The translations under genes and the position numbers were made by a program. The notes under the pieces are model-generated. The model was not told the DNA's origin, ran no database searches, and saw only the letters and a program-made list of their open reading frames with translations. A stretch of DNA of 24,125 nt from a virus: IMG/VR virus record IMGVR_UViG_3300013138_000476, positions 1 to 24,125 of that record. One strand, given 5' to 3'. This document shows positions 1 through 7,459 of the stretch, piece by piece (the first letter of the stretch is position 1; the number at the start of each line of letters is the position of its first letter).

Positions 1-1758
1 ATGCGTGCCGAGTTCGGTGAGGTCAACGACGACGATATCCTTTTGATAGAAAGCCGTCCAACCACTTGCGCGAGCGTCTACCATTGAGAAAGTTGTATCT
101 GAGGCGCTTGAAGCAGCGGTATGGACATAGGAAACAGTATGCCATTCGTTATCACCGATTGACGCATAGGCGTTTCCCGAAACGCCCATACCGGTTACAA
201 GAACCTTTACATCGTTACTTGGTGTTTTGTAAGTGATTTTATGGAAATAAACGTGGTCAGCAATCCGAGTATAGTGATTGTAAAGATATCCATTTTGAGC
301 AGTTACCAAAACGCGAGCATAACCGTCTTTGTAATTTGCGTTAGCGTTACTTGCTGACCAGTTCGTTCCTTGTTGTGCGAAGTTTCCGTTTTTGATAAGG
401 TCTATGAACGTCAATCCTTTCACGTTGATGCTGTTGAGGTTGGCGCGTTTCTCGGCATCTGCGGCGGTCGGGCTTGCTTTGGTAAGCGTTGCGACTGGTC
501 TGCGGTCTGCGAGGCGCTCTTGCTCACCGACGGAGGTGGATACCATGCCGGCGACTTGCGATTGCAAATCGTCAACTTCGCCCTCAACTGCCGTCATACG
601 ATTATTCTGAGTAGTCTGTTCAGCCTCAAGAGTGTTTATATCAGCTTCTGCTTGAGTGATACGGGCGATCGCATCGTAGATAGACGTATAGGTATAGTAG
701 TTTGCCGAACCAAAGTCTTTCAGGTTCGTAGCATTATCGGCCTTGAGAACTTGCATAATACCATCGATGATCGATATGTACTCATTGCCTTTAACAAGAC
801 CAAAAATCGCATCAGAGGCTTTAGCATTGGTATATTCGCCGTTATCTACCCAGTTCGTGCCATTGAACTCCCACTCATGATAGCGCACGCCAAGTCCAAC
901 ACCAGTATCGTAACAGAGATCATTGGTCGATGGCGTATATTCTTGACCGCCATAACCGTCTTGGATCTCGAACAAGATAACAGCGTTGCAATCTCCAACA
1001 CTCATAGCAGTTAACTCGGCATTTGTATAAGGGATCTCGCCATATGACTTACCACGAGCATCAAGACGCGCGATTTCTTGTTGCAATGCTTGAATAAGCC
1101 CACGAAGATATACGTGAGAAGTCGTTGAACCGTCGTGAGAACTTAAATACCCAGTAACATTACCTTTAGTAGGCACGTGATTATCGCTAGCAGGTACTGA
1201 AATATACGCCGGATTGATATAGATACCAGCTTCATTCATACGAATGATCGGGGTGTAGTCAGCGTCACCGTCAGAGATAACTACGGAAGCAGCACCATGA
1301 TCATCATAGTTGATTTGAACGTAATAGCGGTCGACGAGTCCGGTTTTACGCATATTGTTCGGACCGACTTTGAGAACTGAGTCACCTAGCAATTGTACTT
1401 CAACTGCCGAATCGGTCCAAATGAATCCGGTCGAAAGTGCTAAAACGTAGCAATGAACTTTGCCAGTCAATCGTCCTATTGGCATCGGCTCACCAGAACT
1501 ACGTTTGAGTTCAAGATCTTGACCTTTAAAGGTAATATGCACTTCAGTCGTCTCATTTGTATCGGCTATGTATAGTTGATATTCAGTATAGTCAGTAAGG
1601 CCGAGAATGAACTTAGACGCAGCAGAATCTATCTCGTAATAGTCTTTATCGTTTACAACAGTATGAGTAGTTTGAAAAATTCGATCGTTCCAGCGCTGAA
1701 CTATCGAGCCGCTGACTTTGTGTAATACTCCGTTTTCATCTTTTCTATATACAGACAC
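1..1758 (-). CDS. Large tail fibre / adhesin-like protein, C-terminus beyond window
   Basis: I read an open frame of 586 codons from a GTG at 1758 to the window edge without a stop, so the C-terminus lies outside. The GTG follows an AAAGGAGG Shine-Dalgarno sequence that overlaps the end of the upstream gene. Around residues 293-325 there is a fibre-like stretch (AIFGLVKGNEYISI). Residues about 355-400 are heptad-like and probably form a coiled coil (ARITQAEADINTLEAEQ). From about residue 446 a beta-rich domain opens with LIKNGNFAQQGTNW, resembling the start of carbohydrate-binding jelly-roll modules in phage tail proteins. This order, a trimerising coil followed by a sugar-binding-like head, suits a host-recognition fibre. 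It is the last visible gene of the leftward virion operon. The exact role (tail fibre, head fibre or baseplate) cannot be decided. Confidence 0.72.
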   Translation of the reverse strand, partial: MSVYRKDENGVLHKVSGSIVQRWNDRIFQTTHTVVNDKDYYEIDSAASKFILGLTDYTEYQLYIADTNETTEVHITFKGQDLELKRSSGEPMPIGRLTGKVHCYVLALSTGFIWTDSAVEVQLLGDSVLKVGPNNMRKTGLVDRYYVQINYDDHGAASVVISDGDADYTPIIRMNEAGIYINPAYISVPASDNHVPTKGNVTGYLSSHDGSTTSHVYLRGLIQALQQEIARLDARGKSYGEIPYTNAELTAMSVGDCNAVILFEIQDGYGGQEYTPSTNDLCYDTGVGLGVRYHEWEFNGTNWVDNGEYTNAKASDAIFGLVKGNEYISIIDGIMQVLKADNATNLKDFGSANYYTYTSIYDAIARITQAEADINTLEAEQTTQNNRMTAVEGEVDDLQSQVAGMVSTSVGEQERLADRRPVATLTKASPTAADAEKRANLNSINVKGLTFIDLIKNGNFAQQGTNWSASNANANYKDGYARVLVTAQNGYLYNHYTRIADHVYFHKITYKTPSNDVKVLVTGMGVSGNAYASIGDNEWHTVSYVHTAASSASDTTFSMVDARASGWTAFYQKDIVVVDLTELGTH

Positions 1759-1770
1759 GCTATTCCTCCT

Positions 1771-2049
1771 TTATCTGTCTACCCACACTAAGTTTCCATT
1801 AGCGTTAGTAGCTAAGATCTTATTATATCCGGCAGCTCCATCGGGAACTTGAATAAAAGCCGCATCTCCATTAGCGTCTGTGATCAAAATGCCCTTTTTG
1901 GTGGCTAGTTTACGAGCAAATGTTTTCGCTCCACTAGCCACCAAAACGCATTCAACCACTAACGTATCCGGAGTCAAACAGGTTCTAGAGTGGTTTTGCT
2001 CACTCAGTATTGTGGTACTATTCCTTATTTGTCCGCCGTCAGTAGCCAT
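1771..2049 (-). CDS. Small appendage protein made mostly of a shared 'ITDANGD' module
   Basis: This is a 92-aa protein with ATG at 2049 behind TAGGAGG. The stop lies 12 bases before the next gene's GTG, so the two are co-transcribed. Residues 52-92 carry two related half-motifs, GILITDANGDAAF and KILATNANGNLVWVDR. The same pair occurs in the 88-aa protein at 7193-7459, in the N-terminus of the glycine-rich protein at 5884-7200 and as degenerate repeats in the 849-aa protein. No enzyme motif, signal peptide or membrane segment is visible. Given its place among fibre genes, it is probably a virion appendage or fibre-adaptor subunit; that role is inferred from context. Confidence 0.7.
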   Translation of the reverse strand: MATDGGQIRNSTTILSEQNHSRTCLTPDTLVVECVLVASGAKTFARKLATKKGILITDANGDAAFIQVPDGAAGYNKILATNANGNLVWVDR

Positions 2050-2057
2050 ATGTCCTC

Positions 2058-4607
2058 CTAGTAGTAATAAATGCAGTTCGGACGCATATTCTCGGGTGCA
2101 ACTTGCGCAAATACTGCCACCAAGCCTTTGAATGCCAACGCTGTTTCTTCATCAGGGTTCTCAGTGAGTACCGTTTGAGGCAGATACTCGAATGCTTCGG
2201 GAACGTCGACCCATCCAGGACCATCTTCGCCATCAGATACAAGCATTTGACCAATATCGCCATGCGGAAGTTCTCTCAATGTTCCATCAGCATCAGTGAC
2301 GAGAATCTTATTAAGCGCCAAGTGAGTTCTAAGTTTGACCGAACCAGGGGTTGCACCTCTCACGACAAGAGCATCTTCGACACCATTATCTACCCACGAT
2401 TCAACCACATTTCCAGCACTCGCAATAACAACAGCACCTTCAGTTAGTGTCGCTGGAGTCTCGCCAAGATCGGTTTTAACTAAGTTTGCTTCCAGCCAGT
2501 CAACAGACTCCAACGCGCCGTTGCTATCACTTCTTACAACCTTATCAGTATCAAGCAAAATAACAGAAAGAGTATGAGCACCATTAGAACCAATAGGACG
2601 ATTAGCAACTATACCAGAACTCCAAGTTTTTATCAAGTTTCCAACATCAGAAATTATTACTCGATCGGCAGCAAGTTGAACATTATCACTTCCAACTCCT
2701 GTAAATGGTATATTGTTCGGATTCAAAGTAGTTGTCTCAAGTCTACCTGCACTATCACTCTTGAGTAGTCTATTTGCAGTTAATGTTAATTTAGCGAGCG
2801 TTGGACCATTAGCACTATTGACCACTACCGCCAACTTTTGAGGAGTTTCAGCGTCCGCCATTGTCAATGCTTCAACGCGTCTGCGGTATTGATCGTCGCC
2901 AGTAGGAGAAGTCTTTGTGATGGTAACCGGAACACCATATACGTTGTTCGACACATCAACAACTACGAAATTGTCGATAACACTGTCGCCACGAGCAGGA
3001 ACTGTGATACCAAGCTCGTCCATAACGTCACTGAGAACAAGATCACCAGGCTCATACTCTTCATCGTCGTCAACAACTACTAGCGATCCTGCCGGAAGTT
3101 CGTTAAACAACACGTTGTCAAACTCTGCAGCAGTACCGGCCCAATAACTCTCATTCGTTGTTTCGTCTTGTACGAAGTCCGGCAAACTATTCTTCCAGTT
3201 GTGTAAGTGTTTAGCCGTTCTGATATACGGAATATTGACAATTGGCGTTGCCATTTCGAGAGTAAAATCGCCATCACCAGGTGCGTCAGTAGTTATTTGG
3301 ACAGTAGTGCCAACATCGAGTTTAGCCGCATCGCTGGGATGAACGTGGTCGGAGTTGACCCACTTGCCAGAAGATCCAACCGACGGTACATCACCATTCT
3401 GTTGAAGGTTATCGGGGTCAAGCTCCATAAGTTCCATAAAGTCGAATTCAGCGAGAGTGTCTTGCCATTCCCAGACGTCAACATTGTAAACAACTATCCA
3501 ATATGTACTAGTAGCAGTCACATAAGCTAGATGACCAGAAAGACTTTCACTTGCCGGATGTGCAGTCTCTAGAGCACTTTGAGTCGCAAAGAAGCCGAGG
3601 AACAGACCCAGCGACTGAATCGAGGCCCAAAGTGAAGAGTCTTCATCGCTGAGAAGTTCGAGATATTTTCTAACCGTACCGTCGCTTGCGTCTGCAGTGT
3701 CCCAGTCTCTGAAAAGACCAGACTCACCATCCCACAAAGCTTTATTTAACTTCGCATCATATTGTGCTTGTAGGTAGGCTTTCATAGCAGTGCCAAAATC
3801 ATCATATTCCCACTCAGAGAAAGCCTTATTTTCAACACTGTCGAGACCAACCGCAGCCTTCGTGATCTTGATTAACGTATTGCCATCAACGTCTCTCTTA
3901 GCAAGACCGGTCTCAAGGTCGATATAGTCCGTATCATCTTCAGTATAAGTCGGTTTGATTCTAGTATTGGCTCTAACCACATCGACGTCGAGTTGTAAAG
4001 CATTTTCAGCGTCAAAGTTTAAGCCGCCGGCCGTTTTAATCTTCACGAGACCATATGACGTAGTCTCATGAGCAAATGGCCAGTTGATATTAATGATACC
4101 AGAAGCAAGTTCAAAATCATCTGGATCAAGTTGGACGACAGTGGGAGTAAGCAACGGATTTTGTCTCTTAATATTGTATTTGTTGAACGATTCACCAGCA
4201 GGTCCAGTAACAACTTCAGCTTCAAAGTCATTACCAAGCATGACCAACTCTGGTCTAGTTAAAGCATTTCTAGTACGGCGGTTGAGTTTGATTTCAGCCG
4301 TTTCACTCTCATACTCTATACCAGTAGCCGGGTTGATAAGTTTCGTTACGATGGTGGTTTTTTCAAACTCGTCGGACAGAACTTTTGTCAATGACGGTCG
4401 AACAGTAGGATCTGCCAACTGCTCAACCATCATGTCCATCGGCCAACGAAGTTTCACTTTGCCCTGTACAGTCGAAAAGTCTTTAGTCTCGAAAGAGGCT
4501 ATGCCTTTACTGTTTGCAGTGGCAATCGGCGAATACACGAAAATCCGTTCTTCGCCGAGCACTTTAGGTTTTTCAGGAACTACTTGTTGCCTAAAATTGG
4601 TGCTCAT
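2058..4607 (-). CDS. 849-aa fibre-like structural protein with C-terminal repeats
   Basis: ATG at 4607 follows AAGGAGG with a 6-base spacer. The protein is acidic and has no enzyme motif. Residues 248-266 (ITKAAVGLDSVENKAFSEW) match the VGLxxVxN motif common in phage tail fibres. Residues 411-430 contain NSDHVHPSDAAK, a known tail-fibre motif type. Residues about 612-801 hold six degenerate repeats of the form hydrophobic-(S/T)D-x-x-G-x-L (LLKSDSAGRL, VVRSDSNGAL, ILVTDADGTL, MLVSDGEDG and two weaker ones), related to the module in the neighbouring small proteins. This suggests a beta-structured trimeric shaft or appendage. It sits between an unrecognised virion-type gene and the 92-aa module gene, with short gaps. 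Fibre-like is well supported; where on the virion it sits is unknown. Confidence 0.75.
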   Translation of the reverse strand: MSTNFRQQVVPEKPKVLGEERIFVYSPIATANSKGIASFETKDFSTVQGKVKLRWPMDMMVEQLADPTVRPSLTKVLSDEFEKTTIVTKLINPATGIEYESETAEIKLNRRTRNALTRPELVMLGNDFEAEVVTGPAGESFNKYNIKRQNPLLTPTVVQLDPDDFELASGIININWPFAHETTSYGLVKIKTAGGLNFDAENALQLDVDVVRANTRIKPTYTEDDTDYIDLETGLAKRDVDGNTLIKITKAAVGLDSVENKAFSEWEYDDFGTAMKAYLQAQYDAKLNKALWDGESGLFRDWDTADASDGTVRKYLELLSDEDSSLWASIQSLGLFLGFFATQSALETAHPASESLSGHLAYVTATSTYWIVVYNVDVWEWQDTLAEFDFMELMELDPDNLQQNGDVPSVGSSGKWVNSDHVHPSDAAKLDVGTTVQITTDAPGDGDFTLEMATPIVNIPYIRTAKHLHNWKNSLPDFVQDETTNESYWAGTAAEFDNVLFNELPAGSLVVVDDDEEYEPGDLVLSDVMDELGITVPARGDSVIDNFVVVDVSNNVYGVPVTITKTSPTGDDQYRRRVEALTMADAETPQKLAVVVNSANGPTLAKLTLTANRLLKSDSAGRLETTTLNPNNIPFTGVGSDNVQLAADRVIISDVGNLIKTWSSGIVANRPIGSNGAHTLSVILLDTDKVVRSDSNGALESVDWLEANLVKTDLGETPATLTEGAVVIASAGNVVESWVDNGVEDALVVRGATPGSVKLRTHLALNKILVTDADGTLRELPHGDIGQMLVSDGEDGPGWVDVPEAFEYLPQTVLTENPDEETALAFKGLVAVFAQVAPENMRPNCIYYY

Positions 4608-4620
4608 GTGCTTCCTCCTT

Positions 4621-5442
4621 CTATAATACTTTCCGCAAATTAGTGACTACTTGTAGTTTGGTAGGAGGCAGTATAACTTGCGGATTATCTACAATCCCTA
4701 CCGGAGATTCTATATCGATGTCATCTTGGAACCATGCTGGCAACCGAGTCTTAATGAATGGGAATAGAACGTCGATATTGTCTTGAATCCACGCATCTCT
4801 AAACTCTACCCAGCTCGCTTCTAAATTGCTTTCACCAACTTCTTGAACCGGTTTATCCCAAGCAGGATCAGTCACTTCGACCCAATCAATCCACTCTAAT
4901 TCAGGATGAGTTTCATGTGCATCTTGAATCACTTCGCCGATTGACAGAGTATCAACAAGAGTAATTTGGTACTGATAATTTTGACTTTCCCAAAGTCTTG
5001 TTTCAGAACTAAGGAACTGCATTACGATGTGACACTCGTAGTCGTCGTGAGCTTCTCCCAGATCGTCAAAGTATACATAATGATATGGTTTGTGGCCAAG
5101 AGTAAGATCAAGAGTCTCATTTTGTCTTGTATAACGATATAATGCATACATAGGAGAATCAGCAGTCGGTTTAGATACAGGTTGGTATTGCAGTAATTCA
5201 CCAAGGTCTGATGGTACCGTTTGATAAAACTTCGGAAGCTCTAACGTATCTAACCACCAAGTTTTTACAAAGCGCTCATTCTTCTCGAACTTAGTAGAAG
5301 CCACAGTAATTGCCCACATCGGATTTACTCGTTCACTAGATACTATAAAAGGTATATATTCGATACTTGATTGACTGACCAAAATGTCTAAGTTCCAAGT
5401 TTCGCCTTGGTGAATTATCCGTTCATTACCAAGCACTAACAT
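4621..5442 (-). CDS. Unrecognised virion-operon protein (273 aa)
   Basis: I chose ATG at 5442, preceded by AAGGAG, over the in-frame GTG at 5460. The start overlaps the end of the upstream gene by 17 bases. The protein opens with LVLGNERIIHQGETWNLDI and is rich in aromatic and acidic residues. It has no transmembrane segment, Walker motif or catalytic signature that I recognise. The alternating pattern suggests beta structure, as in many baseplate or tail accessory proteins. It lies between two other structural-type genes and is likely co-expressed with them. I cannot name a family. Confidence 0.65.
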   Translation of the reverse strand: MLVLGNERIIHQGETWNLDILVSQSSIEYIPFIVSSERVNPMWAITVASTKFEKNERFVKTWWLDTLELPKFYQTVPSDLGELLQYQPVSKPTADSPMYALYRYTRQNETLDLTLGHKPYHYVYFDDLGEAHDDYECHIVMQFLSSETRLWESQNYQYQITLVDTLSIGEVIQDAHETHPELEWIDWVEVTDPAWDKPVQEVGESNLEASWVEFRDAWIQDNIDVLFPFIKTRLPAWFQDDIDIESPVGIVDNPQVILPPTKLQVVTNLRKVL

Positions 5443-5884
5443 TGATCTCTCCTTTCTCACCGAGTAATTTCAAATAAAACTCAGTGGCTTTTAGAATCGT
5501 ATCGTAAATCTCAAAACCCGCAATACCGAAATCATTCAATCCATCAACTAGTTTAACAGTCAATACCCCATAACTGTAAGAATCAGATAAGGTAGTAGTG
5601 CTTTCTATCAAAAGCTCATTAAGCACATACAGTTTATTTTTGCATAATTTTGTAGGTAACGATTCAGACGTCAATTTGACTTGTAGCTTATGCAACAAAT
5701 GAGTCGACCAACCAGTCAAGCTTTTCGTCGATCCAACAAAGATAATTAAGTCACCTGGTCGTAAAGTTTCATATGGTTTATAAGGTTCATCTATATAACC
5801 AATAAGTGTCAATTGTATTCTATCGTTTTTAGCAATTGCTGTGATATGGTCAAACTCTCGTATAGACTTTAGGACCTGCAACAT
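5426..5884 (-). CDS. Unrecognised small virion-operon protein (152 aa)
   Basis: The start is ATG at 5884, which shares its A with the TAA of the upstream glycine-rich gene (TAATG) behind GGAGG, so translational coupling is likely. An in-frame GTG upstream at 5899 is less well placed. The protein has a mixed hydrophobic pattern (RPGDLIIFVGSTKSLTGW near the middle) and ends LLGEKGEINVSAW. No known domain is recognised. It could be a chaperone or minor structural protein for its fibre neighbours, but only gene order supports that. Confidence 0.62.
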   Translation of the reverse strand: MLQVLKSIREFDHITAIAKNDRIQLTLIGYIDEPYKPYETLRPGDLIIFVGSTKSLTGWSTHLLHKLQVKLTSESLPTKLCKNKLYVLNELLIESTTTLSDSYSYGVLTVKLVDGLNDFGIAGFEIYDTILKATEFYLKLLGEKGEINVSAW

Positions 5885-7200
5885 TACTCGCACCTCCAAA
5901 GTCTAATAATACCATTGCCACCAGTGCCACCATTTGGTGAGATAAAATCGCCATCCATCATATCATTGAAGTTAACTCCAATACCAGCGACACCACCATT
6001 GTTTGCCGAACTATAACTTGTTTCACTACAAGTGCCATCAGCTCCAGGAGTAGATTCGTTGACGCCTCCATAACCAGCACCAGCACCACCTCCACCACCA
6101 CCACAAACGATGAAGTGCAAACCCCATTGAAATATCGAACTTGCACCACCACCGCCGCCACCACTTGATAAAGTATAATCGTCAGGACTTACAAATACAC
6201 CATTACCTCCACCAGCACCAACATAACCAATTGGTTTACTTGGAACCGTCCCACCACCATCACCAGCATATGCTAAACCACCACCGGCACCACCGCCGCC
6301 ACCAGAAGCACTACGAGCGACTCCAGTGTTACCAGTATATTTAGATTTACCTCCGTCACCACCATATAGCCCATTTCCTCCACCACCAGAACCACCAACA
6401 CCTTGAGCATCACTAGGAACGCTGCCTTCATCAACAACATGACCAAGTTCCATTTCACTATCTCCACCATTAGCACCACTATTGATTCCAGCACCACCAG
6501 TTTTAATAAGAGGCGTGAGAGTACCATTAAACATATAGACAGGATCAGCTCCATCATTAGCTTGAGCGGGACTTTCAACCATACCTGGTTGAATGGCCAT
6601 TTTACCACCATCACCACCACGGTTATAACGGTCTATATTAGTTGTTGGTGTAGGAGTCGTTCCGACCATTATCCATGAGGTACCAGAGCCTTTTTTACCA
6701 CCAGTGCCTGGTCTAAAAATAGCAGTAGTAAATACATTTGTTTTAAACGCTGTTTTGAGATATGCTCCTGCACCACCAGCGGTACCTTTTAGAAACGCAC
6801 TATCGCCATCATGCCAACGACCAACGCCAGCACCACCACCACCACCACCACCAATGATTTCTACCTCATACCAGTAAAATGGTTCTAGTTGTATATGAGC
6901 ATACGATGTAGTTTCTAGTATCAACACTCTACCAGGTGGCGGAACACTAGGAGCCTGAGAAACTAACTCGAATCGACCATTACCATCAACGCCGATCAAC
7001 TTATCAGGTTGGTTGTAACTAAAACTATCGGCGTCGCCATTGGCATTAGTAATCATAATTCTCTTAGGACCAGGATTGAAAGTCTTCACGTTGAAACCAC
7101 TAGCACTAACGACATACTTGTTTTTGAGTAAGTCATCAGGAACGAGCACGGTGTTCGAAGATACTATTTCAGCGTAAATCTTGTCTTTATCTCTAATCAT
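5884..7200 (-). CDS. Glycine-rich phage adhesin-like protein (438 aa)
   Basis: I prefer ATG at 7200 (after GGGGTGAG) to the in-frame GTG at 7209; it overlaps the upstream stop by 8 bases (ATGATTAG). Residues 1-82 are paralogous to the complete 88-aa protein just upstream: both open MIR-x-K and share the F-x-PG-x3-I-x-IT pattern and a following LIG-x-D-x-x-G stretch. Residues about 88-117 (PPPGRVLILET, then YEVEIIGGGGGGG) begin a poly-glycine domain of the kind seen in glycine-rich phage tail adhesins. It continues with many GGxGG runs to the C-terminal GGTGGNGIIRLW. Known glycine-rich adhesins such as T-even gp38 form polyglycine-helix bundles that display receptor-binding loops; similar use here is inferred. 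Confidence 0.75.
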   Translation of the reverse strand: MIRDKDKIYAEIVSSNTVLVPDDLLKNKYVVSASGFNVKTFNPGPKRIMITNANGDADSFSYNQPDKLIGVDGNGRFELVSQAPSVPPPGRVLILETTSYAHIQLEPFYWYEVEIIGGGGGGGAGVGRWHDGDSAFLKGTAGGAGAYLKTAFKTNVFTTAIFRPGTGGKKGSGTSWIMVGTTPTPTTNIDRYNRGGDGGKMAIQPGMVESPAQANDGADPVYMFNGTLTPLIKTGGAGINSGANGGDSEMELGHVVDEGSVPSDAQGVGGSGGGGNGLYGGDGGKSKYTGNTGVARSASGGGGGAGGGLAYAGDGGGTVPSKPIGYVGAGGGNGVFVSPDDYTLSSGGGGGGASSIFQWGLHFIVCGGGGGGAGAGYGGVNESTPGADGTCSETSYSSANNGGVAGIGVNFNDMMDGDFISPNGGTGGNGIIRLWRCE

Positions 7201-7459
7201 CGATCTCACCCCTATCTATTAAGACTATGTTGCCGTCCTCATCGGTACCAATTAACTTGTTGAATTGCCCAACAAGGCTAATGCTCGAAATTGTACCAGT
7301 TCCGGTAGTAATTAAAATATGATTGGCACCTGGGGTAAAGCCGGAAATAGTCTTATTGCCTCCACCCCTCAGCCACTTATTGACAGTTATCGTTCCTGAC
7401 GACTCGACAGTATTAGGGTCATTTGTTTCGCCATACACACGGCTTTTAGTTCTTATCAT
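7193..7459 (-). CDS. 88-aa stand-alone copy of the appendage module
   Basis: ATG at 7459 overlaps the portal stop as ATGA, so it is coupled to the portal gene. The whole protein aligns by eye with the first ~82 residues of the glycine-rich protein encoded immediately downstream. The conserved features are MIR-K start, NTV, NK, F-x-PG, I-L-I-T (residues 48-51) and LIGTDEDGNIVLIDR (69-83). It is related to the 92-aa protein at 1771-2049. It may be an adaptor or a separate subunit of the same appendage. A domain duplication producing a free copy next to a fused copy is the simplest reading. Confidence 0.72.
   Translation of the reverse strand: MIRTKSRVYGETNDPNTVESSGTITVNKWLRGGGNKTISGFTPGANHILITTGTGTISSISLVGQFNKLIGTDEDGNIVLIDRGEIDD

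Noticed and set aside
370-1014. 214-aa rightward ORF inside the left fibre gene
   Set aside because: It lies antisense to a continuous 586-codon frame with a strong SD and fibre-like sequence, and it has no SD of its own.
6141-6678. Rightward His-rich and Ser/Thr-rich ORFs
   Set aside because: They are the antisense reading of glycine-rich codons (GGT/CCA) and have no SD.
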